DNA of 64,000 nucleotides from Hyperoplus lanceolatus (lineage: Eukaryota > Chordata > Actinopteri > Uranoscopiformes > Ammodytidae): assembly GCA_026929865.2 (NCBI GenBank), contig CM049404.1, forward strand, positions 14,788,001-14,852,000, written 5' to 3'. Within the stretch, counting starts at the first letter, position 1. The number at the start of each line of letters is the position of its first letter. Positions 1 through 11,123 of this stretch are shown one piece after another. The position numbers were made by a program, and so were the translations under genes. The notes below the pieces were generated by a model. That model was given only the letters and a program-made list of their open reading frames with translations. It did not search any database and was not told the DNA's origin.

Positions 1-69
1 GCAACACCAACCGGTGTGTCAGGGATGAACCCCCTCTCAGTCAGGTATTGGATGCCCTTCTCTGGCTTC
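1..69 (-). CDS. iqsec1: iqsec1 exon, start of Sec7 region (partial, runs off window)
   Basis: IQSEC1/BRAG2 is an ARF-family (mainly ARF6) guanine-nucleotide exchange factor acting at endosomes, the plasma membrane and postsynaptic sites. This exon follows a minus-strand acceptor (AG at 71-70) and reads, after one nucleotide completing a Lys codon, [20 protein letters not shown] then GVA, closely matching the human IQSEC1 segment that opens the Sec7 catalytic region. Joined to the exon ending at 1744 it gives LFNK-KPEKG with correct phase (AA + G). The exon is cut by base 1; the catalytic Sec7 core, PH domain and C-terminus must lie to the left of the window. Conservation is very high; I and T replace V and I of the human sequence. 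IQSEC2 and IQSEC3 have similar Sec7 regions, but the upstream exons point to iqsec1. Which teleost duplicate (a or b) cannot be decided. Confidence 0.95.
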
Positions 70-424
70 CTGAGAAATCCAACATGTACATGGAGTTAGA
101 CCTGGGAGATGCATCTGACACTACTTCATCTTTAATTCCAAGAGAAATACACATAGGCAACTTCTTGAAGATTGGAAGTTAAAAGGAGTGATGTTTTTTC
201 ATAACGCTCTATTATTAACTGTGGATTTAGACCAAGTATCAAATGGAAAATACGCATCCGGACATAATCAAAAACAAATATGAATTGAAAAATAAAATAA
301 AATAAGAGACCAGTATTGGTGAACCATGGTATCAAAGTTGCTTGAATGTTACCGCGGCCCTCAAAACAAGCACTGTCTCCCATAAATGAGTCATTACAGG
401 TCATACATTAATAATTTGCATTTA

Positions 425-1481
425 CACTCAACATGTCCAGACGCATCGGTCATGAGATGGACTTAAAGATCTAAAATTCATTCCAGATACACAATATTAC
501 CATTTCTCTCAAACATTGTTCACAAATCTGTCTAAATGTGTGATAGTGAGCACTTCTGCTTTGCTGAGATAATCCATCCCACCTCACAGGTGTGCCACAT
601 CAAGATGCTGATCTGACATCATGATTAGTGCACAGGTGTGCCTTTGACTGTCCACAATAAAAGGCCACTTTGAAATGTGCATTGTTTGCTTTATTGAGGG
701 TCTGGGGACCAGTCAGTATCTGGTTTGACCACCATTTGCCTCATGCAGTGCAACACATCTTCTTCGCATAGAGTTTATCAGATTGTCAATTGTGGCCTGT
801 GGAATGTTGGTCCACTCCTCTTCAATGGCTGTGCGAAGTTGCTGGATATTAGTGGGAAGTGGTGCACGCTGTCGTATACTTCCCTGAGACGGTTTCTGAC
901 AGTTTGTGCAGAAATTGTTTGGTTATGCAAACCAATTGTTTCAGCAGCTGTCTCAGTGGCTGGTCTCAGACGATCTTGGAGGTGAACCTGCTGGATGTGG
1001 AGGTCCTGGGCTGGTGTGGTTACACATGGTCTGCGGTTGTGAGGCCGGTTGGAGGTACTGCCATATTCTCTGAAACACCTTTGGAGACGGCTTATGGTGG
1101 AGAAATGAACATTCAATGCACGAGCAACAGATCTGGTGCATGCCAATTGCACGCTCCCTCAATGCTTGTGGCATCTGTGGCATTTTGCTGTGAGACAAAA
1201 CTGCACATTTCAGGGTGGCCTTTTATTGTGGACAGTCTAAGGCACACCTGTGCACTAATCATGATGTCAGATCAGCATCTTGATGTGGCACACCTGTGAG
1301 GTGGGATGGATTATCACAGCAAAGCAGAAGTGCTCACTATCACACATTTAGACAGATTTGTGAACAATGTTTGAGAGAAATGGTAATATTGTGTATCTGG
1401 AATGAATTTTAGATCTTTAAGTCCATCTCATGAAAAATGGGAGCAAAAACAAAAGTGTTGCGTTTATATTTTTGTTGAGTG
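425..1481 (-). mobile_element. Tc1/mariner-like element, internally deleted (copy 1)
   Basis: The element is bounded by TA dinucleotides (423-424 and 1482-1483), starts CACTCAAC and ends GTTGAGTG. Its long terminal inverted repeats (about 280 bp) match those of the copy at 24261-25125. The right end is intact. In the left end the stretch just after CACTCAAC is altered and about 20 bases shorter than in the sister copy. Transposase orientation is minus. The middle of the transposase, including the catalytic core, is gone, so it is non-autonomous. It lies within an iqsec1 intron. Confidence 0.9.
713..1183 (-). pseudogene. Tc1-type transposase remnant (N- and C-terminal pieces only)
   Basis: The start codon at 1183 opens MPQMPQALRERAIGM, typical of the Tc1 transposase N-terminal helix-turn-helix. 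A 17-base deletion relative to the sister copy then shifts the frame. The DNA-binding part continues in another frame (RSVARALNVHFSTISRLQR ... GSTSNRPHNRRP ... TVRNRLRE), then the sequence jumps to the C-terminal tail, read as IPQATIDNLINSMRRRC and ending in a GGQTRY-type terminus followed by TGA at 715-713. The DDE catalytic core is absent. This is a dead gene: frameshift plus a large internal deletion. Confidence 0.88.
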
Positions 1482-1743
1482 TATAAGTCGACGTCTCTCT
1501 GACAAGTATAAATACAATTTTAGCTCTTTAAGTCCACATTACAAATAATACAGATACATGTTGTCACACTCAAAAATACCTACGGATTTCATAATAACAC
1601 AGCTGATGACAGTGTGTACCACACACAGACTGAGTGAATTAGTTTCTAATAGGCTCCTCAAACACCGCATCCATTTGCTAGGCCCTTAATCACTGCCAAC
1701 ATTGGTCAAGCGGCTGCTCAATCAGAGCTGAGTGAGTACCTAC

Positions 1744-3023
1744 TTGTTGAAGAGATTCAGGCCGATGCGGTAGTGCCTCTTGCGAATTACATCATTGCTG
1801 AAGATAGGCGAGTCCCAGCTGTTGCGCGTCTCCTTGTGGTAGGTCTGCTTGCTGAGGGTCTGCTCTCGTAGGCTGTCCCTCGACGACTCCGAGCTGCAGT
1901 TGATGGTGTCGTTGGAGTTGGATGTGCTATTGATGCTGTCGTTGTCCCCGTCGGAGTAGTCGGATTCTGACTTGCTCTGTCTGTTTGCCGAGCCGTTGAT
2001 GACCAGATGGCCTTCCAGCTGGCGGTGGCGGTGGCGCAGGGGGGGGTCCTCTTCACGGGAGGGGGCTCGCGGCGGGGGACCGTGGGAGATGTGTTTAGGG
2101 CTGGCCTGGGACGACGTCACCATGTGGCCGTGTGGTTCGTACACAGGTGGCCGTTTGACAGAGCTCCGTTCGGACCGGTCGCTGTGCTCGGCGGAGCTAT
2201 CACTAGGAGGTTCTATGGTCAACAAGGGAAGATGGTCCATTCTAAGAAGCTGCTCCTGGCACTCCAGAGACGGAGTGCTGCGGCAGCTCGTGTCCGTGTC
2301 ACGACCCTCGTCCTTGGGGTCCATAGGCCAGTACTCCTGGGAGGAGGAGTTGGCAGAACGCAACCGCAAGTCCGACTCCGTGCTGGACGGCTTGGCCACT
2401 GACCTGGACATACCGATGGCAGGGGACATGTCCTCCTCGTCGATGAACAGAGTGACGTCGCTGTAGGACGCCAGCGTTTCGTCGTGCATGCGTCCGCCTG
2501 CCCTGCGGTGGGAGGCCACCTGATAGGGCGCGTCCCTCTCCGCCTTGGAGCAGCTCATGGCCTCTGGGTCCGGGCCCTCGTCCCCCTGCAGGCTGCGACA
2601 GTTCAGCGCGTCGTCTATGGACTCGGCCAGAGACTTGACCTGCCTGGAGAAGGCGTCCTCCAGCTCCGTGATGGCATCGGTCAGGTCGCCCTGTTGCGCG
2701 GGGTGAGACGCCATGTTGGCCTGCTGGTGCACCTCTATGTCACCACACTCAGACTGCACCATGGCCAAGGGGGCGCCATCTTCCGTCATAGACACCTGCC
2801 TGCCTTCAAAGTAGGAGCTGTGCACTTTCTCGGGGCCCTCGAACGAGAGCTGCATCCTCATGTTAGACAGAACGATGCGTCTGGACATGCGGTTCTCCGA
2901 CATAGAGCTCCGGAGACGTTCAAAGTTCTTGTTCATCTGATACTGGCGGAAGGCCGTCTGGATGGTGCGAGCCGCATGCCGAGTTATGAATCGTCCCCCG
3001 TATTTACGCTCCAGCATCTCCAC
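1744..3023 (-). CDS. iqsec1: iqsec1 large internal exon: IQ motif and Ser-rich region
   Basis: This 1280-nt exon lies between acceptor TTCTTTCTAG (ending 3024) and donor AA/GTAGGT (1743). It reads VEMLERKYGGRFITRHAART onward. The IQ motif (IQTAFRQYQMNKNF, about residues 22-35 of the exon) binds calmodulin in this family. Then follow conserved blocks: SSMSENRMSRRIVLSNMRMQ, ITELEDAFSRQVKSLAESID, TDTSCRSTPSLE, LPLLTIEPPSDSS, SANRQSKSESDYSDGDNDS and RHYRIGLNLFNK. The spacers between them are more diverged. The Ser run before RDSLREQ is one residue shorter than in human. It is one long exon as in other IQSEC1 genes; no frameshift or stop. An ATG occurs at the third codon, but the exon is internal and entered from the exon ending DLQDKQ. 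Long open frames on the opposite strand here are shadows. Confidence 0.97.
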
Positions 3024-3592
3024 CTAGAAAGAAAGAAGACAGAGTAAATTAACTGCTGACCTATCTGTGGCCGCTCGGAATCTTTAATTGCTTTTCTTAG
3101 CTGTTAACGGCCTATAAAGTCAGCCTCCTGGATGTCACTGATAATTTGCCTCTCTCAGTTGGCTCTGTAACAATCTAGCAACAGCTTTTACTTGCTATAT
3201 TTGAACCAAGAATTATTCAACACAGCTGGGTTTCTGATACCCACACATAATTAAAGTAGCTTCGAGGAACTTTGAAATATTTCTGAAACAGTCCAATTTT
3301 TCTCTGAATTAATTTCACAGCAGAGGAAACCATCAGTGAAAACAGCACTATTTTTATATAGTTTTTCTTAATTCCTTTCACCGGGTCCAATCACCCCAGA
3401 GCGTGAGCTGGCATTGTAAAAAACACACTACCGCTTTTGTCTAAAGGGGCTGCTAGAATCATCACACACTGAAAGTTACTCTTAGCCACATTAAAAAAAA
3501 AATAAACGAATTGCATGCAACACTTTCAAGAATGTAAGAAACCCTTGCTCATCTCCATAGCAAACTATTCAGCCAGGGCCATTTTGAATTAC
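3024..3592 (-). other. iqsec1: iqsec1 intron, 569 bp
   Basis: Donor GTAATT follows ...DKQ at 3593 and acceptor CTAG ends at 3024 on the minus strand. There is no repeat or other gene in it. Confidence 0.9.
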
Positions 3593-3872
3593 CTGTTTGT
3601 CCTGGAGGTCGGCAGAGAGCTCATAGCTCTCAGAGAGCGAGCGGGAGCGCTTGATGGCCTCCTCCTCAGCCTGCTTACGGAGGATGGATTGCGAGTGCTG
3701 GAGCTTGGCCCGACGGGGTCTCTGAGGCCCCGGCTGGACTCCGTGGCTGTAGAGAGGGCTGTCAAAACGGTCGGGGCTGATGGCTGAGCCGTGAGTCACC
3801 GGACCCTGGCCATAGCCGGCTCCACCATCCAGAGAATGGCCGCTCTCATTGGGCCGTCCATCCCCTTCCACA
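3593..3872 (-). CDS. iqsec1: iqsec1 second coding exon
   Basis: This 280-nt exon is entered after TTATTGCAG and leaves at CAG/GTAATT. After one nucleotide completing the previous codon it encodes VEGDGRPNESGHSLDGG, a variable Pro/Gly/Ser-rich stretch, then the highly conserved block KLQHSQSILRKQAEEEAIKR followed by SRSLSESYELSADLQDKQ. This matches human IQSEC1 (LQHSTSILRKQ... SYELSSDLQDKQ) and fits IQSEC2 less well (ALRKQEEEEIKRSKAL). Incoming phase is 2 nt carried over and outgoing phase 0, fitting both neighbouring exons. The polypyrimidine tract of its acceptor contains an uninterrupted C12 run (3891-3902 as G on plus). In the family this region precedes the IQ motif and is thought to be unstructured. 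Confidence 0.96.
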
Positions 3873-5760
3873 CTGCAATAAGAGAGGAAAGGGGGGGGGG
3901 GGAGTTAGAGATTTAATCTGGGTAAAAACATCAGACAATGCGAATAAAATGTTTGAGTCATGTTTGATTCAAATAATATCAGGTAAATCACATTTGTTTT
4001 TCTAATGTAATGTCAGAGAAAAAAAAATTCAACTTAAGTTTGAGAAAAGAAAGTCTAGTCTCTGCTATGGAACATAGGCTACAAACAAGAACTGCATTAC
4101 AAAAGTGAATTGTATCTATGAGTGTAGCCATTACTAGGAGTCGGACACATGCCAATTTTACCTCTGTATTATATACAATACAAGACACAACTGCAAGCTG
4201 CTCTGTACTTTCAAGTATCTCTGTTCTAATAATAATAGCTACTGAAAACATGCCAGACTGCTATAGTTTTTGCCTCAGCTACATTAAAAAAATACAAATG
4301 CCACATACAACACACTTGAACTACAAAACAAACCCAGTCATCTTGTTGTCCTTGTGTGATTATTACCCCTTACACAAATAATGTGAAAAAAAGAGGTTAC
4401 TCACTCACTCTTACATGCTGCCGCATTACAAGGGGACTGCTTATTGCGAAAAGACCGTCTATTTTCAATAAAATGCCAACTCTTTCTCCATATCTTGTCC
4501 ACCATTCTGTTAGTCAAGTTAAGTCCAGAGTACAAAGGCGCTTCCAGGAAACCAAAGTGTATGCCACCTTTAGGGCCAATCGGTAACCAATAGGAGTTGC
4601 ATCATGTTTGCCAGATCGTCGAAGCGCTGTTCCAATACATGTCACAAAGTCCAGTTCAGAGTAGAATGACAGAGCAAATAATACAACTGTAGTGGTCCTT
4701 TATAAATAGTATGCGTTGACCACCCGCCCAATAACCAACATTACACTAACTAACATTTCGTCTCTACCGCAGTAAAGCGCACTCACTGTTCACTGGTGGT
4801 ATAATGTGTTTGAACTGTGACTCGACACACCCATACAGTGTACACAATCCACTTCCTTCATTAGACAGCCCGAAAGCAACATTCAGCAACACCAGCACGC
4901 TTAGCAAACAGCCACCAATGCCGAGTGAAAAAGTGGAACTGAATATAGTCAAAAGTTCAAACAGCAGATGTATTTGTTAACCCTTTGTGTGACATAATAT
5001 CAAAACACAGTACGGCAACAAAACGTTTGCTAAAGATGGTCATCCGTGGTTCACAACAGCCTTTTATTTCTGGAAGCTAGTAGATATTTCAGACTCGTTT
5101 CAGGCATATTGCATGACTCTGCATCATAATACTTAGCCTCCTTGCCTTCTGACAGAGTGGAGACAAACTGTTCAGGATCAGCTGAGGCAATGGTGTCACA
5201 TGACAACCTCATGGTACAGTAGGTAAATACAGACTGACTGCCTGGGGGTGAAATGTACACAAGGTGTTGAAGTGTGGAACAGAAAAAACAGCAACATGGC
5301 CAACAGAGAAGGCATTTACACTGCTGGACCAACATAAAACCTCGCACAACAAGGTGAAAGTCATACTTCACTGCATAATCCCCATTGGGACGAATCTCCT
5401 CAACCATCTGTCGTGGCAAACTGTGACGTTGTCATCCATGGAGTTAAAATCAGCCATGCTGTCAGAGCAAAGGGAGTGCAGACGGTGGTAATTTTTTGTT
5501 TCATGATTTCTACATTCAAAGATACAGTATCTCACAAAAGTGAGTACACCCCTCACATTTCTTCACATTTTTCTTTATATCTTTCCATGCGACAACACTG
5601 AATAAATGACACTTTGATACAATGTAAAGTAGTCAGTGTACAGCTGTATAACAGTGTAAATTTACTGTCCCCTCAAAATACTCACACACACCATTAATGT
5701 CTAAACTGCTGCAACAAAAGTGAGTCCCCTTAGAAAAGATGTCCAAATTGGGCCAAAGTG

Positions 5761-6600
5761 TCAATATTTTGTTTTGCCATCATTATTTTCTACACTGCCT
5801 TAACCCTCTTGGGCAGTAGTTCACTAGAGCTTCACAGGTTGCCACTGGAACCCTCTTCTACCCATTCATGACGACATCAAGGAGCTGGTGGATATTAGAG
5901 TCCTTGCGCTCCTCCATCTCCCGTTTGAGGATGCCCCAAAGATGCTCAATAGGGTTTAAGACTGGAGACATGCTTGGCAGTCCATAACCTTTACCCTCAG
6001 CTTCTTTAGCAAGCCAGTGGTCGTTCGGAGGTGTGTTTGGGGTCGTTATCATGTTGCAGTACTGCCCTGCGGCCAGTTTATGAAGGGAGGGGATCATGCT
6101 CTGCTTCAGTATGTCACAGTACATGTTAGAATTCAATGAACTGTAGATCCCCAGTGCTGGCAGCACTCATGCACCCCAGACCATGACACTCCAACCACCA
6201 TGCTTGACTATAGGCAAGACACACTTGTCTTTGTACTCCTCACCTGGTTGCCGCTCCACACTCTTAACACCATCTGAACCAAATAAATGTATCTTGGTCT
6301 CATCAGACCACAGGACATGGTTGCAGTAATCCATGTCCGTAGTCTGTTTGTCTTCAGCAAACTTTTTGTGGGGTTTCTTGTGCATCATCTTTAGAATAGG
6401 CTTCCTTCTGGGATGACAGCCATGTAGACCAGTATGATGCAGAGTGCGGCGTATGGTCTGAGCACTGACAGGTTGACCCCCCACCCCTTCAAGCCCTTCA
6501 GCAATGCTGGCAGCACTCATACGTCTATTTTCCAAAGCCAACCTCTGTATGGCTGACCACGTGCACTCAACCTTCGTAAACTGGGCGCAGGGTGGTATTG
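5761..6600 (-). pseudogene. Tc1-type transposase, frameshifted, N-terminus missing
   Basis: Read leftward from the junction near 6600: RLALENRRMSAASIAEGL and QPVSAQTIRRTLHHTGLHG (second DNA-binding helix region), KPHKKFAED, then VLWSDETKIHLFGSDG containing the first catalytic Asp, then HGGWSVMVWGA. The frame breaks at 6169-6167 (GCA TGA), where the family has WGCMSAAG; the rest continues in other frames (NMYCDILKQSMIPSL, then SMSPVLNPIEHLWGILKREM with the third acidic catalytic residue). The second Asp motif is present in the DNA but out of frame. Sequence to the right of 6600 is not the missing N-terminus but the inverted second copy of the C-terminus. Confidence 0.88.
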
Positions 6601-6899
6601 CAACATGATAACACCCCAAACACACCTCCAAGACGACCAGTGGCTTGCTAAAAAAGCTGAGGGTAAAGGTTATGGCCTGGCCAAGCATGTCTCCAGACCT
6701 AAACCCTATTGAGCATCTTTGGGGCATCCTCAAACAGAAGGTGGAGGAGCGCAAGGTCTTTAATATCCACCAGCTCTGTGATGCTGTCATAAATGGGTGG
6801 AAGAGGGTTCCAGTTGCAACCTGTGAAGCTCTAGTGAACTACATGCCCAAGAGGGTTAAGGCAGTGCTAGAAAATAATGATGGCAAAGCAAAATATTGA
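6599..6899 (+). pseudogene. Second copy of Tc1 transposase C-terminus, inverted
   Basis: On the plus strand, starting inside the second catalytic Asp motif (CAACATGATAAC), the sequence reads LLKKLRVKVMAWPSMSPDLN, PIEHLWGILKQKVEERKV, VATCEALVNYMPKRVKAVLE and NNDGKAKY with a TGA stop at 6897-6899. It is the same C-terminal third as that at 5761-6058 on the other strand, so one element has two 3' coding ends facing outward. Confidence 0.9.
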
Positions 6900-7144
6900 C
6901 ACTTTGGGCCCAATTTGTAAAATTTTTCTAAGGGGTGTACTCACTTTTGTTGCCAGCAGTTTAGACATTAATGGCTGTGTGTCGAGTTATTTTGAGGGGA
7001 CAGTAAATTTACACTGTTATACAAGCTGTACACTGACTACTTTACATTGTATCAAAGTGTCATTTCTTCAGTGTTGTCCCATGGAAAGATATAAAGAAAA
7101 ATGTGAAGAAATGTGAGGGGTGTACTCACTTTTGTGAGATACTG

Positions 7145-10100
7145 TATATGACTGACCTGGATAAAATGATGATGAATGGATGCATTTGGGGCTCAATTAG
7201 TTCAACCAAGCCTATACGACTTGAGAGGACTGGACAGATACAGTATATGAAACTGAGGGAGTATGCTACTTGAAAAACAATTTGCAAATAAAATAAAAGG
7301 ACCAAATTTGAGAATATATGATCACAACATTGAGCCGTTTGTATAGGACAGATATTATAACATTTTGTTCATTCATTGATCACATGTTAACATGTTTTTC
7401 TGTACTAATTAGTTGGAAGTAAATGGCTTTCTTTTGTTTTGCCTAATTGTGTCATTATTTATGAAGCAAAATAAATGTATGTAATATGAAAATATAACTG
7501 AGAATGAGTATGGCGATTAGTCTAAATAATGCAGACCACAATAAGCTACATGCTGCTTTTAATAGCTACTAAAGTGCTCCAACCCCAACCCCAGAGTTTG
7601 CTCTCTCTCTCTCTCCTTCACCTTCATAAACATTCAAGACACAAAGTCAAAACTCCCAATAGGAATTGGGGCCATCGTCTTTTCTTAAAACATTTTCTTT
7701 CTGCTTCACCTTCTACCAACCAAGCATCAAGTCTGATTGTGGGAGTACAGATGAAAGAGAGCGGGAATAAGTGCTGCAGTACTTTTTGCTCTGAGGTCAC
7801 TGAATGCTTCACAGGTCAGTTGCTCATGGAGGTGGGAACAGGGGATGAAAAAAGGAGGAGAGAGAGCAGCATTTTAAGCGAGGATGTTTTGAGCTGTAAT
7901 GGAAATTGAAGAGAAGAAAAGAAAAAGGGAGTGAACACTATTCCGGTCTCCAGACGTCACATGTTTCAGACGGGACTCTGAACGTCATGTTAACATTTAT
8001 AGCAACACGTTGAATCCATAATTCATAAGAATCGTAGAACCATTGTTGAGAGATGAAGGATGAAGCAAAGATGTCCCCCGGACCACATCCTGACTGTGAC
8101 AGTGCACTCCTTGAAATATGATCTCACTGCATCCACACAACGACCACTCATCGGTGTCTCTGTGTCCGTCTGGCTCTTTATCCAGCAAGAGCCTACGTTA
8201 ATTCTGATGTAGGCATGGATAAGCATGTCAGCTCAGCTGGCAGTGATTTTCAGCCATGGGATCCAGGAATTTTTTTGGGGGGTTAGTGGGGGGTAGGGTC
8301 GACTTTCTTTCTTTCTCCCCACTCCGTTCCCTCTCAACTCATTCTGAACAAACAGGCCCAGGCCCCTGACCAGGCCTCAGCCCATTCCATCAAGCCGGAC
8401 CTGAGGGAGAAACATTCCTCCATCCCGGAAAAGAGGAGTCACATCTACAGGAGTTCTGGGAATAGAAGAAGGCTAATAAAGTGCAGGCTGACGCTCCGGA
8501 GAGGAAGAGAAGAGCTGCTGCAGTGTGGAGCTAACCACCAAAGCAAGTCACAGAGAAGACAGACGTCTACGGGCCGCTATGTGCCGGCATGTTTTTCCAA
8601 TCAACTTCTAGGATGCTTTTAAGATGCAACTCCTCTTTTTTTTAAGGCAGTTAATCTTAAATGAAATCTGACGTCAGAACCGTTGTTAACGCAAAACCAA
8701 GTTGCCTTTTCGCAATTAAAAACATTAAGAATAATAGTTGACTCGGAAACATTTCTGCCATATACTCCCCACATTAATTGAAAACAGGGTTTTCTAAAAT
8801 ATGAGAATGTACAATTCCTTTTTTTTTTTAAAAATAACCCAAATATGTTAAGTTACCCGTTAGAAAGTAATGGTGTGTGTTTAACATTCATTGCAAATCC
8901 ACTACGGTTGCTAAAGAAGTTTAGGGGCTTCTTTTTGTACACTACACAAAAGGCAGATGGTGCTATAATTCTGATTCCTCGCCAAAGTTGATGAGGGGTT
9001 TCAAGTTTTAATATGTGTAATAACACTAATGAAACACATGTAAAATGCATTATCACATTTCCTGCCTTATAGAGCAACAATTCCTTTTTTTGTGTGCATG
9101 TAAACATACCGAGTGAACTAACCCCCTTTCAATCTAATTAAACAGCACTTCTCACCAGACACGCACTGACATCATGTGACCCAGACAAACAGAAACGCAG
9201 ATGTTTTCTCTCTGTTCACAGTAACTCACAGGGCTCATAAATACAGATGCATGCACCAGCCCTCGCCATATGGTGGACGTGAAGGGAAATTGATTTTCGG
9301 AGAAAAGGGTTTTGGAGACCACACAGTAACATGTTAATGAAGTCAATCATTACAAGTTAACCCTGACCGTAAACACTCAGGTATACCTGTCATTTCAGCT
9401 CCAATAAGCAGACTAATGGATGATTTTGTAACGGCTGTAAAAAAAAAAGAGACAGAGGAGCCGGTTGTGGATTTACAATAGGCCTATACGACACAGCTGC
9501 AAACTGGAAAAAGCTGCACGGGGCCAGCAGACTGACAGCACTGCTCCTGAGAGCCTGGAGCAGACAGTATAGAGTCGACTGGAGCCTCATAAGACTCGTG
9601 GCTGATAACTACTGTAAGTTACATAAATCATTCTGAGAGCTTTAGGAGCTCTGTGTCTCTACAAACAGAAATCAGAATCTGCCATGTGGCACTCGTCATT
9701 GAACGTACTTGAATGTATCCGCATGCGCAACTGACGGCTGAATGGCTTTCATCCAAGGCAACATTGGCCCTGAATATTACACTTTAAAATAGCAAAGCGA
9801 TGGGCGGATACAAGGGCAATAATGAGCTGTTTTAGTTTGCCTTGAGAACTCCAATCACAACCTACGTATTGTGGACATTTGGCAGTAAGAGCATTATGAT
9901 GAATAAGTGAAAGACATCTTTTTTATTAAATAAAGCCCCCTCATTATTGATTGATAAGACTTTTGACAACACTCGTCCAATTTTTCAAGATGACTTGGAA
10001 TAAAAGTATTAATAGCAGCCCCATAGGCACGCAGAAACTGAAAACGTACTCCACTCCAAGTGCAATGAGTGGTTTGATGTCTTGTTGACTCCATTGACAT

Positions 10101-10215
10101 ACTTGTTACTTAAAACTAATCAGGAATCAATAGAACTGTTCCCCCGGTAACTGCCAGGCCTCATTCTGTCTGTATCAAGGCGTCCCCCATCCACCTCCCT
10201 CCTGTCAAGACTCAT
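7145..10215. other. Intronic sequence without recognised feature
   Basis: The stretch is AT-rich with scattered T, A and G runs (for example around 8270-8290 and 8818-8830). Open frames here are short and lack splice context or similarity that I recognise. Confidence 0.6.
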
Positions 10216-10270
10216 ACAACAACAAAAACAACAACAACAACAACAACAACACCACCACCACCACCACCAC
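10216..10270. repeat. (CAA)n followed by (CAC)n trinucleotide repeat
   Basis: The tract reads CAACAACAA... changing to CACCACCAC at about 10250 and ends before GGAGCC. The switch of unit within one tract suggests a C-for-A substitution that later expanded. Confidence 0.95.
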
Positions 10271-10864
10271 GGAGCCACTGTCATTATCTGTCAGTAATTA
10301 ATTATTAAACTGCCTTCCACTCAGCACCTGTCCTTGAAGCTCCAGCAATGAAATAGCACACAGTCAGTACAGGGGCACGACAGACCACAGGAATGCCCTT
10401 CAGAGGAGCAAAGGGACGAGGGGGGTGGGACAATCCAACATACATATGGATCCTGTACATTGAGACTAAATCCATCATGATAGCACAAGTGATTCAGAGA
10501 GAGAGGGGGATGGGGATGTTGTCATTAAGATATTGGCAAGACCCCACTTTAAAATGTATGATCTCTGTGACACATCTCTCCTGTCATCTTTTGGGTGAGG
10601 ATTATGTCAGAATCCCCCCCCCCCCCCTCGCCTAAAAATAAAATAAAAACAAAGAAGCAGATTAGGTCGGCATGTGACCCAGACCCTTTCTTACCAAAAA
10701 CACACATAAACCATCTCTCCGCTGTTTATTAAACAACGCCTTATGAGCTCAAGCAGCCCGCTGTAACCTCATCCAATGACAAAACGCGCACATGCACACA
10801 CACGCATGCACGCACACCCACACCCAAACAAACACCACATTTCACACTCTCCTATTACTCTTAC

Positions 10865-10929
10865 CAGACATTCAGCTCGAGCTCCAGCAGCGACTGGGTC
10901 TTCGCCGAATTACACTGCAAACACCACAT
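10865..10929 (-). CDS. iqsec1: iqsec1 alternative first coding exon (MWCLQCNS start)
   Basis: From ATG at 10929 the minus strand reads MWCLQCNSAKTQSLL then ELELNV and two nucleotides (TG) before donor GTAAGAG. Human IQSEC1 has an isoform beginning MWCLHCNSERTQSLLELEL followed by DSG and VEGE, so this is the orthologous alternative start. The carried TG joins the T at 3872 to give Cys, then VEGDG, preserving phase exactly as in human. The ATG has A at -3 (CAACATGT). It is only 65 nt long and would be missed by ORF-length filters. The upstream sequence carries a plausible TATA element 190 bp away, consistent with its own promoter. Confidence 0.93.
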
Positions 10930-11117
10930 GTTGTCGGCCGGGACTCACACAAGCAGCACTCACAAGACGGTGTACTACAAACATTACCATTCCCTCTCAC
11001 CGGTCCCCATTACTGCCTTAAAGGTTCCTCTAGCGGGCAGAGACACATCTCAAAAATGTCATGTCCTTTAAGTTTGCAGCTCTCTGTTCCTTGCATACAT
11101 TCCCATCTTTCTTTGCC

Positions 11118-11123
11118 TTTATA
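11118..11123 (-). promoter_or_regulatory. iqsec1: Candidate TATA box for the MWCLQC isoform
   Basis: The minus strand has TATAAAGG at 11123-11116, with ATTGG (the complement of CCAAT) about 15 bp further upstream near 11142. A start some 30 bp downstream would give a 5' leader of about 160 nt before ATG 10929 with no acceptor needed. This is inferred from motif and position only; no expression data. Confidence 0.35.

Larger units (their letters stand above)
70..1743 (-). other. iqsec1: iqsec1 intron carrying a Tc1-like element
   Basis: The intron runs between donor GTAGGT (1743-1738) and acceptor AG (71-70) on the minus strand. It holds the deleted Tc1-like copy at 425-1481; the remaining roughly 600 bases are AT-rich with no coding or RNA feature that I can see. 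Confidence 0.85.
5525..7144. mobile_element. Tc1-like fold-back element: two 3' halves in inverted orientation
   Basis: TA dinucleotides flank both ends (5523-5524, 7145-7146). The ends begin CAGTATCTCACAAAAGTGAG and close with its exact complement. The inverted repetition is far longer than a normal terminal repeat: 5525-6058 and 6599-7144 are inverted copies of the same roughly 540-bp transposon 3' half, including the coding C-terminus. Between them lies the middle of the transposase (minus strand). The 5' terminal repeat and N-terminal transposase portion are missing. At 1620 bp it has the size of a normal Tc1 element but not its structure. Confidence 0.9.
3873..10864 (-). other. iqsec1: iqsec1 intron, about 7 kb
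   Basis: The intron extends from donor GTAAGAG (from 10864) to the acceptor at 3873. It contains the fold-back Tc1 element (5525-7144) and the CAA/CAC tract (10216-10270). Bases 3873-5524 and 7145-10215 show no convincing gene, RNA or repeat beyond short homopolymers and a short CT run near 7600. Confidence 0.85.

Noticed and set aside
859..1299. Plus-strand 146-codon frame
   Set aside because: Runs antisense through the Tc1 relic and its terminal repeat.
2484..3047. Plus-strand 187-codon open frame, and others at 1972-2466 and 2007-2402
   Set aside because: Antisense shadows of the iqsec1 exon; GC-rich coding sequence leaves the other strand open. No own features.
6645..6899. Independent plus-strand gene
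   Set aside because: It is the inverted second copy of the Tc1 transposase C-terminus, listed as a pseudogene fragment.
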